Shown here: one piece after another, positions 42,249 through 51,644 of the stretch
Position numbering within the stretch: the stretch's first letter is position 1
Layout of the letters: every line of letters begins with the position of its first letter
From: Paulinella micropora
Taxonomy: Eukaryota; Cercozoa; Imbricatea; Euglyphida
Direction of reading: 5' to 3'
NCBI GenBank assembly: GCA_009731375.1
Contig: BJOX01000348.1
Span: forward strand, 291,267 to 355,266
DNA: 64,000 bases
Notes under the pieces: model-generated
The model's database searches: none
What the model saw: only the letters and a program-made list of their open reading frames with translations
Told to the model about the DNA's origin: nothing
Made by a program: the position numbers and the translations under genes

Positions 42249-44513
42249 TTAAACTGTACACATGACACACACGTCACCGGTACACGACTGCTTGGCACTA
42301 GTGGCTGCCTTGGTTCGAAGGTAGTAACACCCGGTCTTTAGGCCCAGTTCCCAGGCGTAGAAATGACTACTAGACAGTTTGCGTTCGGTCACGTTTTCGA
42401 AAAACACATTGAGGCTCTGGGACTGGCACACGTAAGGCCCGCGCCCGGCGGATAGCTGCAGCTGTGTCTTCATCGGTACTTCAAAGACCGTCTTGAAGAC
42501 TTGCTTTACGTCCTCTGGTATGGTCGCGATGTTCTGGACAGAGCCGTCGTTTGCCAGGAGCTGCGCTCTGACCGCTGGGGTCCAGAGGCCTCTTTGTTCA
42601 AGCGCCCTGACCAAGTACCGGTTGAGTATAGCGTGTTCCCCGGCCAGTGTCCGCCTGACCATTAAATTGCTATAGACCGGTTCAAAACTCTCGTTCACTC
42701 CGAGTATCTGACTCGTGGACGCCGTTGGCATAAGCGCGACCACCAACGAGTTTCTGAGACCATGTGTCTTCATGTCTGCCTTCAGCCTACTCCATCGCTC
42801 TGACTTCAGCTCCACGCCCCAGAGGTCCGGCTGCAGCTTGCCCTGCGAGGCGGGGCTGCCCTCGAACTCCGGGTATTGTCCCTTTTCTTTCGCGAGATCT
42901 ACGCTGGCAGTGATCGCGGCAAAGTAGATCTCGCGCATTACACGGTCATTCAGAGCGGCGGCTTCGGGGCTCTCAAAACCAAGTCCCAAGATCATGAACA
43001 GGTCTGCCAGGCCGCAGATGCCCAATCCAACTGGCCTGTGCTCCAAGTTTGACATTTTAGCCTCGGGGACGGGGTAGGTCGTCAAGTCGATGATGCGGTC
43101 TAAGGCCCTTACCGCACTGCGCGTGACAGAGTGGAGGAGGCTGATGTCGATTTTCTTGTCATCTGTGACAAAACGGGGAAGACACAGAGAAGCGAGGTTA
43201 CAGACGGCTGTCTCTTCGGGCGAGCTCACTTCCATGATCTCCGCGCATAAATTTGAATTCTGAATAACTCCAGTATGCTGTTGATTGCTTTTCGCGTTGG
43301 CGTGGTCTCGGTAAATGATGTACGGCGTGCCCGTCTCGATTTGGGCTTTTAAAATGGCCGACCATAGGTGCCTGGCCTTCACTTTTTGGCCCTGTTGTGT
43401 TTTCTCGGCGTTTGTGTAGCGAGACTCCCAGAACTTGCCCCATGAATTGTCAAGCCCCTGGACCTCGGTCGGACAAAACAACGTCCAGTCACCGTCGTCG
43501 TGCACTCGTTCCATAAAGAGATTTGGTATCATCAGCGCCGTAAACAGATCCCGTGCTCTCGTTTCCGCCGCACCTGTATTCTGGCGCAGCTGCAAGAAAT
43601 CGAAGGTGTCCTTGTGCCACGGAGGCATGTACACGGCAAAGGCACCTTTCCTACGTCCCGACTGATTGGCGTAACGACTCGTCTCGTTCAAAATACGCGC
43701 GAGTGGCAGAATCCCGTCACTTTTGCCCCCCGTCCCGTAGATCCTGCTGCCTGCTGCTCGCACGTTGCCGATGTACAACCCAATACCTCCTGCGTGTTTT
43801 GAAATGACAGCGCAGTCCTTCACGCTTTCGAAGATCCCTGTGAGACTGTCTTCTCGAACCGGCAACAGGAAACACGAAGCCAGCTGCTGGTTCCGGCGCA
43901 GGCCGGCGTTGAACATCGTTGGCGAAGCATGGCTGTACAGGCCAGCAGATAAGAGATTGTAGGTCTCGCGTATCTTGCGCAAGACAGTGTCTTCGCTTTC
44001 TTCCGGGCTGTGGTGAAGCGCCACCGCGAGTCGCATGTACAAGTATTGCGGTGTCTCGCAAATCTTGTCGTCGGCGTCTCTGAGAAGGTAGCCTTGCTTG
44101 AGCGTGCTGATTCCGAAGTAGTCGAAATTGAGGTCTCTTTCGGGCATAACTGTCTCGTTTAAAGCAGCCTGGTGCTTGTCGACAAACACCGAAAAGCTGG
44201 GCACCAGCGATAGGCGCAGACGGTCCATCGCGTCCCGGAACGTGACTGGGCAACTTTTTTGGAGGTCACTAGCAGCGATTCTGCCACCGAGCAGTGCATA
44301 GTCAGGGTGGTACGAGGCCAACGCCGCACAGCTCGAGGCGGCGAGTCCATCCAATTCGGAGGTCGAGATTCCTTCTCGTATGCCCGCAATTGTTTGTCGG
44401 GCCACCTCGACCGCGCTCGCGCCTGGCAGATCAGTTGCGAGGAGCGAGACTCTGCGAAGCACTTTGTCAAAAGACACGGGCTCCAAAGAGCCATCTCTTT
44501 TTCGGACTTGCAT
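42249..44513 (-). CDS. Ribonucleotide reductase large subunit (class I R1)
   Basis: The 754-residue protein has an ATP-cone (MQVRKRDGSLEPVSFDKVLR, residues 1-90) and the R1 barrel. Active-site residues are present: C214 in QLASCFLLPV, N421/C423/E425 in NSNLCAEI, C438 in TAVCNLASL, and the radical-path PTASTSQILGVNESFEP segment. The C-terminal cysteine motif (CTGDVCVMC) that re-reduces the active site is intact. It reduces ribonucleotides to deoxyribonucleotides with the small subunit at 20270-21247. Length is normal and no stop or frameshift is seen. Having both subunits is common in nucleocytoviruses but uncommon in a 39 kb element. Confidence 0.97.
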   Translation of the reverse strand: MQVRKRDGSLEPVSFDKVLRRVSLLATDLPGASAVEVARQTIAGIREGISTSELDGLAASSCAALASYHPDYALLGGRIAASDLQKSCPVTFRDAMDRLRLSLVPSFSVFVDKHQAALNETVMPERDLNFDYFGISTLKQGYLLRDADDKICETPQYLYMRLAVALHHSPEESEDTVLRKIRETYNLLSAGLYSHASPTMFNAGLRRNQQLASCFLLPVREDSLTGIFESVKDCAVISKHAGGIGLYIGNVRAAGSRIYGTGGKSDGILPLARILNETSRYANQSGRRKGAFAVYMPPWHKDTFDFLQLRQNTGAAETRARDLFTALMIPNLFMERVHDDGDWTLFCPTEVQGLDNSWGKFWESRYTNAEKTQQGQKVKARHLWSAILKAQIETGTPYIIYRDHANAKSNQQHTGVIQNSNLCAEIMEVSSPEETAVCNLASLCLPRFVTDDKKIDISLLHSVTRSAVRALDRIIDLTTYPVPEAKMSNLEHRPVGLGICGLADLFMILGLGFESPEAAALNDRVMREIYFAAITASVDLAKEKGQYPEFEGSPASQGKLQPDLWGVELKSERWSRLKADMKTHGLRNSLVVALMPTASTSQILGVNESFEPVYSNLMVRRTLAGEHAILNRYLVRALEQRGLWTPAVRAQLLANDGSVQNIATIPEDVKQVFKTVFEVPMKTQLQLSAGRGPYVCQSQSLNVFFENVTERKLSSSHFYAWELGLKTGCYYLRTKAATSAKQSCTGDVCVMCTV

Positions 44514-44552
44514 TTCGCGCGTGCTTGCATTAATGGCACAAGAGAAAAAAAA

Positions 44553-44894
44553 TCATTCTCTGCTAAAATGCTGGAAGCCAAAGTAGGTAGCCAGCACGGC
44601 ATCTGTTATAAGTAGTTCTCCTTTTCCAGTAGCTGCAAAAATCAAATAAAGAATCCCGTGAATCACACGGTTCTCGGCCCACCACACTTTGCCGCCCAGG
44701 AAACCTTCTTCTTGTTTGTTCATCGCGCCTGATAACCAGACGGCTGCCGGCACGAGCGAAAGTAGCCGCAATTTGTCTTTGGTCGGGCCGGCCGAGTTAA
44801 TTGCGGCGGTGGCCAGTAAGAACCGGGCGGGTAGGCAACCGGCCGCGAATAATAGAGAGTTATCTCTAGTAGAAGTCTGTGTGTCTGGTTGCAT
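44553..44894 (-). CDS. Small membrane protein with KVWW..NR.IH motif
   Basis: The 113-residue protein has hydrophobic stretches at about 14-33, 42-56 and 77-103, with a connecting GGKVWWAENRVIHGILYLIF segment. The W-W-x(2)-N-R-x-I-H pattern followed by a TM helix is memorable and occurs, as I recall it, in small membrane proteins of algal giant viruses and their relatives, but I cannot name a family. It lies between RNR large and the polymerase-helicase on the same strand. ATG 44894 fits. Confidence 0.6.
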   Translation of the reverse strand: MQPDTQTSTRDNSLLFAAGCLPARFLLATAAINSAGPTKDKLRLLSLVPAAVWLSGAMNKQEEGFLGGKVWWAENRVIHGILYLIFAATGKGELLITDAVLATYFGFQHFSRE

Positions 44895-45050
44895 GGCTCA
44901 ATTGGATAAAAACAAGATAGACAAGATTTAATTGTCACAGTTCAAATCCCTCTTGATGCTCCTATGTTTTCTTAGGCACATTTTTTTTGTTTTAATGATT
45001 TTTTTGGTAATAACATTTAAAAAATTTTACGGGGAAAAGCCACATTTTTT

Positions 45051-48000
45051 TTATTCAGACTGTGCGCGTTCCGCGTCACTCCGTGTGTCCGCGTCATTCG
45101 TGACCTTTTGTCGCTTTTTGGCCGGTTCGTGTGTACCGTACCGTCCATCGTGGAGACCCTCGGCAAAGCAGACGGCCGTGTGGCCCTTGATAGGTTTTTT
45201 GCCGCCGGCCACCATCTTGTGCAGCGTGTGAACAGATTTCCGCTTCTTCGAGCCATTCTCAGTCGGCCTCTTAGATTTGCCTTCGTCTTTCGATAGAAAG
45301 AGGCCAAACTTGTTCACTACGTGTTGTAACCTCGCCTTTGGTGACTTGAAGCGCTTTGCGAACACTGCCTTGTCCTCTGCCTTGATCCCTGCCTGGGCAT
45401 AGAAAAGATCGTCGCAGGCCCGGCGCCAGACCTTGTCCTTTTCTTGCAGCAGCTCGTAGGGGATGGTCAGGTGCGTACCCGGTGCATGGTCGCACTCCTT
45501 TGCCTCTCTAGTACACGCGCTGGCATCGAGCTCGCTGAAGCTTGCCTTCCCCAGCGCCTGGCTTACCGTCTTGGCCACTTCACGCAGCTGAGCGGCATGT
45601 TCGCGCGTCGCGAGAATCTGTGTCTGTTCGACGAGTTCACTGAGCTCTGCGGGCCCCCGGGCGGCCGCCCGTGAGTCAAGCCTAGGCAGGGCCTTCTCGA
45701 TCCGTCCAAAGTCCTTCGCCAGGCCCTTGGTCCCAACTCGGGCAACGTAGGGGAAGAAGCCCGGATACCGTGCGAGCACGTTCACCACTCGCTTCTGCAT
45801 CTCCTCCAGCGTGTGCAAGCCCCTGAACTTCTCCATCTCGTCCCTGCGCCACACCACGTTGTTGTAGGCAGAGCTCTCCCCCCAGTCGATCAGATGGTTC
45901 AGTACCAGGCGCCGCAACCATCTATCTTTTGCCGTCCCGGGTTTTCGCTCCTCTGATTCCTCCTCTTCTTCTTCTTCATGGTCGCTCTCTTTCTTGCCCT
46001 CCTCCTCGTCCTCCTCTCTCGCCATGTTTCGCAGCTCTTTGGCCAGGGCACGTGCCTGGGCCAGCTTCTGCAGTCGCTCCTCCAACGGCTTCGCCTGGTC
46101 GAGGGTAACGATAAAGTCAGTGGACAGCTTCCACCAACAGCCAAAGCCCAGGTCGCGCTGGTGCTCAACCTCTCGCGCTATCAGGCGCAGCTGCAACGAG
46201 GTCGGGAGCTCGGAACGGTGGACGCGGCCGTGCTTGTCCGTGAACGAAGGGCCCTCCTTGAGATTACCCACGAGCGCCCATGCACTGACTGTGTTCCGCT
46301 TGGCGGCATTTTCCACCATCTGCCTCTGCTTCACGTAGAAGTTCTTCGTGGTGGTCTCGAACAGCTGACAATGCTGCCAGGCCTGCTCTGCCCGGGCCTG
46401 GCCCCTGTCGTCGTAGAATCTCCGGTGGCCCAGCCCCCCTTCGCCGAAATAGGCCAGGATTTCCCTGGGCTCCTTTACGTTACGCGCCCGCAGCAGCATC
46501 TGCGCCAGGCCCCGGCCGGTGGGACCGGTCAGGGCCACCTTGCCATCCCTGTCCGCACAGTTCAGCATGATAAGGTCAAAAGACGTTTGCGCGTCCACGG
46601 CCACCATGACCGCGCTCGTCGTGAAGATGCAACGGGTCGCTCTGCCCTCGCCGTGCCGTTCGTCTGCGCTGTCGATGCATTTACAATCACTGCCGCCATT
46701 GCACAGCCAGCCGTCGATGTTCGCCAGGCTGCGCTGTTTGGTCTTGTCCGGCGTCCTGCCGTCTATGATGCGCACGGGCGAGCCCTCCATCCACTCGTTG
46801 CGCACCTTGTTGTCATGGTCGTACCGAGCCTTCTGTTCGTCGGTCCAGCTTTCTTTGGTGCCCGCGGGCCTGTTCTGCCTGCACAGCTTCGGCGGGTCCA
46901 TTTCAGGCGTGTGATGTGGCGGGGCCTTGCCTTCCTCTACCAATTTATCATAAGCCTTGCGCGCTGCTGGGTCACCCACGATGTGTGGAAACGTGAGCCC
47001 TTCCTTGGTCAGTTCGTCGTAAACAAACTCTAGCGTGCTCTGGCTGCGAAAGCACGTCCAGCTGCGCTGCTTCGGGTCTCGGAGGCCCCCAGTCAGAGCG
47101 GCTAGCCAGCTGGTCTGATCGGGCACAATCTTGATCCGGCGCTCCAGGTCAGGCGATACGTAGGCGTAGTGGTGGAACTCGACTTGCGCTTGCGCTTGCT
47201 CCAGCGTGCTGTTGCGACCCGCGCGCCTGTAGGCGATCCCTTCCTCCTGGTCGCAGAACAGGAAATCATGCAGCCTGCTGCATTCCGTCAGGTCCTTGTC
47301 CATGATCAGGAGCCGCACCGCTCGTGTACAGACGTCCATGAAGTCTCTGTCGTTCTCCCGCAGCTTCCCTCGGTTGGTCTTCTCGCTAACGGACTGGTCA
47401 CAAACAAGGATAAACTCGTCAACCACGCACAGGTCGTACTGTTGAGTGAAGGGCAGCCCACCCTTGCCCACCTCTTCGCTTTCTATCCGCCACAGAGACT
47501 CGTACTGGCAAAAGACAATCTTGGATTCGTACAGGATGTAGAACTTCTTAGTCGCCGGGCTTTTCTCGTAGTAAACCACGATGTAGTCCAGTATGTCTTG
47601 CAGGATACGAATGTTCTCCTCTGCCACTTCCGCTTTCAACCTGTCCTCACAGAAACTCTTGAGCTGCTCTGCTTGCTGCCACGCGCGGCACTGGCGCCGC
47701 AGGCCGCAGCCGCCGCTGGTAGCCTGGGCCCGCCGCCCTGTAATCCACAGGATCCTGGCCTGTGGGTTCTCTCGGCGCAGCCGATAGATGTACTCAAAGG
47801 CAGTATAGGTCTTACCCATCCCCGTCCAGGCATTGAGGCACTGCACGTTGTACTTATCGAACGAGAGCGGGTGCAGCACGCGTCGCTCGTCCTTCATGGC
47901 CATGTCATCGTCTAGGTAGAACCGGTTGCTGGTACAACTGGAGTAGTTGATCGGCAACAGGACTGACTCCAAGTCACCGGGCTGGGCAGTCATCTGCGCC

Positions 48001-48947
48001 ACGGACCAGCCGATGTCAGTAGGGGGCACGAGTCCGGGCACCGCCACGCGCTTCTTGGCAACTTTCATAAACTTGATGCACTTCTTGCTAGTCTGCACGC
48101 CAGGGTACTCAACGTTCTCTCGGAGGTAGGCATTCAGCTCACGTACCACCTCGCCCTTGTCCTCGGGTAGCTTGTTTTCCCGGTCCGAGATAATGACTTC
48201 GTCGTGCACCAGGCAGGCGACGTCGCAGCCCTTTTTCTCTTCGAAAAATCTGATAACAGCTCGCATGGTCGTGGCTTCGTACCGCGTGGTCAAGTAATGC
48301 ACGAAGCGGCCCAGCTTGCCGTAGAGGGTCCCCGAGCGGCCGGGCAAGACCTCCTCCGTCTCGCCCTTCTTGTCGCAGGCTTGCCAGAGACGCTTGTAGT
48401 AAGACGAGCCCAGAAACTCGGCGGCCTCTCGGATCGACGCTCGGTAGGCCCGCGTGGTAGGGTAGTCGTCGGCAGTAGCAGAACGCCCCAACCTGTAGCC
48501 GCCGTGCGTAATCTTGAGCATGGCCTCCTTCGCGCCCTCCCGGTCCGTCTTCAGCTCCTCCTGCACACGCCTAAGCACCTCTTCGCGTCGCTCCACATAC
48601 TCTTGCAGGGCCAAGACCTTGTCGCCCAAAGTTTCACGGGCCAGCGGCAGCTCGCGGATCAGGTACCAAAGAAAGAATGGCACAGAGTTTTTGATGTCGA
48701 ATTGCCAGTGTCAGTCTTCGAGACACAGCCTGCGCAGGGCCTTGGGCGCGTTCTGGTAGCCACAATCCGCGTACAGCCGGCCGCCTTTGCAGTCTTTGCC
48801 GTAAGTGTAGGTCACGGCCAGCCCGCCGTCTACATTGCAGGCCACGTGCAGTCTCGTCAGGAATTGTTTGTAGGCCGGGTTGAAGCGCTTGTTTTCCGCC
48901 AGCAGTGACAGCTTGGCCGGGTCCCCCGTCTCGAACATAGTAAGCAT
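45051..48947 (-). CDS. TV-Pol-type polymerase fused to UL9-like origin-binding helicase; in-frame TGA
   Basis: One frame runs from ATG 48947 to 45051, about 1300 residues, broken only by TGA at 48713-48711. The first ~300 residues match TV-Pol (family A-related polymerases of virophages and polinton-like viruses): GGRLYADCGYQNAPKALRRL, motif A HWQFDIKNSVPFF, an LQEYVERREEVLRRVQEEL helix, an ITHGGYRLG finger element, and motif C ACLVHDEVII. Then comes an SF2 helicase of the herpes UL9 origin-binding type: Walker A NAWTGMGKTYTAF, YDLCVVDEFIL, LLIMDKDLTE, CFRSQSTLEFVYDEL and LAQMLLRARNVKEPREILAY. The C-terminal ~350 residues are charged and unrecognised. The fusion should initiate and extend DNA synthesis. 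The stop has UGA-C context, which is leaky in other systems; alternatives are mutation or base-call error. Confidence 0.82.
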
Positions 48948-49002
48948 TTCACGCCTGTACCTACCAGAACAGACATCTAATAAAAATTTGGATGATCGAA
49001 AA

Positions 49003-49018
49003 GTTTTCGCGAAAATTT
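49003..49018. promoter_or_regulatory. E2F-like palindrome upstream of the polymerase-helicase
   Basis: GTTTTCGCGAAAATTT centres on TTTTCGCGAAAA, an E2F/DP-type site, 56 bases before ATG 48947. A similar pair lies before the 15989 gene in the left TIR. Confidence 0.4.
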
Positions 49019-49225
49019 AGTGTGTTTTGTGGCGCGGTAAATTTCCGGGAAATCACAGCCAGTAGCGGGTGCAAAAAGGCAATGGCTTCGTTCCGGCTCA
49101 AGGGGACTTCCTGGGTTTGCTGAGAACCCAAGTCTGAGCTCGACAAGGCCGACAACTGGTCTGCCGATGCGTGCGACCGGGCACGCCGCTGGTCCGGCCG
49201 GCTCCTATCTGGCCGGGCCGGCGCC

Positions 49226-49240
49226 GGCCTATCGACAATT
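49226..49240 (-). other. Internal copy of the terminal 15-mer
   Basis: GGCCTATCGACAATT here is identical to 51611-51625 at the right end, in the same orientation, and inverted relative to 12729-12743. It lies 56 bases from the assembly gap. No counterpart is present at the equivalent place in the left TIR. Confidence 0.55.
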
Positions 49241-49296
49241 TTTTATTAAATTGTTTTTTATTGGCGAAAACGACCCCCCCCCCCCCCCCCCCCCCC

Positions 49297-49810
49297 NNNN
49301 NNNNNNNNNNNNNNNNNNNNNNNNNNNNNNNNNNNNNNNNNNNNNNNNNNNNNNNNNNNNNNNNNNNNNNNNNNNNNNNNNNNNNNNNNNNNNNNNNNNN
49401 NNNNNNNNNNNNNNNNNNNNNNNNNNNNNNNNNNNNNNNNNNNNNNNNNNNNNNNNNNNNNNNNNNNNNNNNNNNNNNNNNNNNNNNNNNNNNNNNNNNN
49501 NNNNNNNNNNNNNNNNNNNNNNNNNNNNNNNNNNNNNNNNNNNNNNNNNNNNNNNNNNNNNNNNNNNNNNNNNNNNNNNNNNNNNNNNNNNNNNNNNNNN
49601 NNNNNNNNNNNNNNNNNNNNNNNNNNNNNNNNNNNNNNNNNNNNNNNNNNNNNNNNNNNNNNNNNNNNNNNNNNNNNNNNNNNNNNNNNNNNNNNNNNNN
49701 NNNNNNNNNNNNNNNNNNNNNNNNNNNNNNNNNNNNNNNNNNNNNNNNNNNNNNNNNNNNNNNNNNNNNNNNNNNNNNNNNNNNNNNNNNNNNNNNNNNN
49801 NNNNNNNNNN
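49297..49810. other. Assembly gap (514 N) in poly-C
   Basis: The gap lies in the right TIR between C runs. The left TIR has about 1.35 kb in the corresponding interval, including a gene, so the gap length or the right TIR content is uncertain. Confidence 0.99.
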
Positions 49811-49829
49811 CCCCCCCCCCCCCAAAGTC

Positions 49830-50935
49830 GGGGCCAGTCGTTACAAATTCTGAGATATACTATTAATTTCCAACGACTGATCCACACTTTGTTTTTTCAC
49901 ATGCTAGTGGTGGCACCCTCCTCTTACTTCCCTGGAATTCAAAGTCGGGGCCAGTCGTTAAAAATTCTGAGATAGTGACTAATTTTCAACGACTGGTCCA
50001 GACTTCACGGGAATGATGATGCCACTTCTCCCCCTCCGCTACTTCCAGGGAATCCAGCATTCTTTTTTCCAACACACACATCCACACCCGCTATTCATCA
50101 GTCATTTTTTTCCCTTTCCTGGCCAGTCGATGCCGCTCAGACACTTATACCCTAAGTTCCATCGACTGGCCTCGACCAGCTTTTTTTTCACGCAGGAGCT
50201 GGGTGGGACACCCCGCGTCCACTATATAACGGCTAAGCGGCTTTTCCCGCCATTTCCCCACATCCCCCCCCCACCACACTAGTTTTTTCGAACATCCTCT
50301 ATTCCTGTCATTTTTTACCTTCCGGGACAGTCGATACAAACTAGATGATATAGGACTAGTTTCTAACGACTGGTCTCGACCGTCACTTTTTTCAGGTGGA
50401 GGGGGGGGGTGGCACCCGCGTCCACTATGTAACGGCTAAGTGGCACACCAACCGCTATTTCCGTAGTTTTTTACATTCCGGGCCAGTCGATAGAAACAAA
50501 CTGATATACAGACTAGGTTCTAACAACTGGTCTCGACCGTAACTTTTTTCCGGCGGAGGGGGGGGGGGTGTTGCCACCCGCGTCCACTATGTAACTGCTA
50601 AGTGGCGATCGCCGCTTAGCCGTTACGTAGTGAGTCCAGGTGTCCCTCCCCCCCCTCCCACCAGTCCCCCTCTTTTTTTACCTTCCGGGCCAGTCGATAG
50701 AAACAAGATGATATAGGATTAGTTTCTAACGACTTGTCTCGACCGTAACTCTTTTCTGGTGGGAGGTGGCATCCGGGGTCCACTATGTAACGGCTAAGTG
50801 GCAGTCTCCGCTTAGCCGTTACGTAGTGGGCACCCGGTGCTCCCACCCGTCACCTCTTTTTTTTAACTTCCGGGCCAGTCGATAGAAACAAGATGATATA
50901 CAGACTAGTTTCTAACAACTAGTATCGACAGCAAC
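49830..50935. repeat. Right array of the two palindrome families
   Basis: Family A copies lie at about 49834-49880, 49951-49996, 50133-50169 (divergent), 50326-50373, 50484-50530, 50690-50737 and 50876-50922. Full family B copies lie at about 50584-50633 and 50780-50829, with half copies near 50220 and 50422. Order and spacing mirror the left array. Some arms differ from the left copies yet keep pairing within their own hairpin. Confidence 0.8.
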
Positions 50936-50984
50936 TTTTTCTGGTGGGTGGTGGCAATGGTGGCCAGGATGGGGGGGGGGGGTA

Positions 50985-51195
50985 AACCAGATATCTAGCA
51001 TCGGGGTATCCAGGGTAGGGGGGGTCGTATCCGGTATCGGGGTAGCCAGGGTAGGGGGGGGCGTATCCATCGTCGGGGTAGCCAGGGTAGGGGGGGTCGT
51101 ATCCATCGTCGGGGTAGCCAGGGTAGGGGGGGTCGTATCCATCGTCGGGGTAGCCAGGGTAGGGGGGGGTGGTAGTATCCATCGTCAAGGTAGCC
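50985..51195 (-). repeat. Right copy of 36-bp minisatellite (GYP-coding)
   Basis: Four to five 36-bp units (GGGGTAGCCAGGGTAGGGGG then GTCGTATCCATCGTC) are read on the minus strand as PYPGYPDDGYDP repeats. An ATG at 51197 opens a 92-residue frame, MATLTMDTTTPPYPGYPDDG followed by repeats and a proline-rich end. Both TIRs hold this start. It may be a small tyrosine/proline-rich protein or just a repeat without stops in this frame. Confidence 0.6.
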
Positions 51196-51610
51196 ATTGC
51201 TGGGAGTAGTCAGCGTCGGGGTAGCCATGTGCCAGGTGTAGCCACGCACCAGATCCCTGTGATGAGTGGTGTGTGTGAGAGTACACACACTCCACGAGCT
51301 AAGCTAGCTGACACGCCAGTCAGACTGTGCCAGCTTGCTTCAAAAAATTTTACGGTGGAACCGTTATTTTTATATACTATTTTTCAGAAAACACACACTT
51401 GTGGGACGGGTCCGGTGCCACCGCACACTACAAAAACCACCGGTGGCACAGGTGACCACAAAAAATGCGAAAACACTGCTGGTGGCACCACATGAGTGTA
51501 TTACACTAGTTGTGGATGCATATCACGAATGCCACTTTTACCTGCGCGGATACGGGACAAAAAGGCAATAGATTATCCCACTAGGACAAAAATGGCATTT
51601 TGTTTTATCA

Positions 51611-51625
51611 GGCCTATCGACAATT
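51611..51625 (-). other. Terminal 15-mer, right end
   Basis: GGCCTATCGACAATT lies 19 bases inside the right end, in mirror position to 12729-12743. Confidence 0.5.
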
Positions 51626-51644
51626 CTTTTGAAAATATTTACAT

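Larger units (their letters stand above)
48948..49296. other. Inner right TIR, non-coding
   Basis: No gene is seen. About 49003-49205 is the inverted match of the left inner TIR (15660-15880). It is followed by an extra copy of the terminal motif (49226-49240) and an AT-rich stretch leading into poly-C and the large gap. Confidence 0.7.
12710..51644. mobile_element. Integrated 38.9 kb DNA virus with terminal inverted repeats
   Basis: The interval is bounded by near-identical inverted ends: ATGTAAATATTTTCAAAAGA starting at 12710 is the reverse complement of the sequence ending at 51644. Between the TIRs lie about 35 tightly packed genes on both strands. They include the virion hallmark set (double-jelly-roll capsid, penton, A32 ATPase, resolvase) plus a tyrosine recombinase, VLTF2/VLTF3, RNR, clamp and a polymerase-helicase. 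Gene density, GC content and gene content all differ sharply from both flanks. Known relatives by content are polinton-like viruses, virophage-like proviruses and small nucleocytovirus relatives. The combination does not match one textbook group, so I leave it unclassified within Bamfordvirae. Confidence 0.93.
49003..51644 (-). repeat. Right terminal inverted repeat
   Basis: This is the inverted copy of 12710-15880, with a 514-N gap at 49297-49810 where the left copy has a gene. Matched segments are near-identical with scattered substitutions. Differences include an intact GYP minisatellite here and an extra terminal-motif copy near the gap. Confidence 0.9.

Noticed and set aside
44887-44959. 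tRNA-like A box (TGGCTCAATTGG) and B box (GTTCAAATCC) at tRNA-like spacing
   Set aside because: Acceptor, anticodon and T stems do not pair, and the A box overlaps the start codon of a membrane-protein gene. It is at best a chance match or relic.
49167-49887. Open frames spanning the 514-N gap
   Set aside because: They consist almost entirely of unknown bases and poly-C/poly-G.
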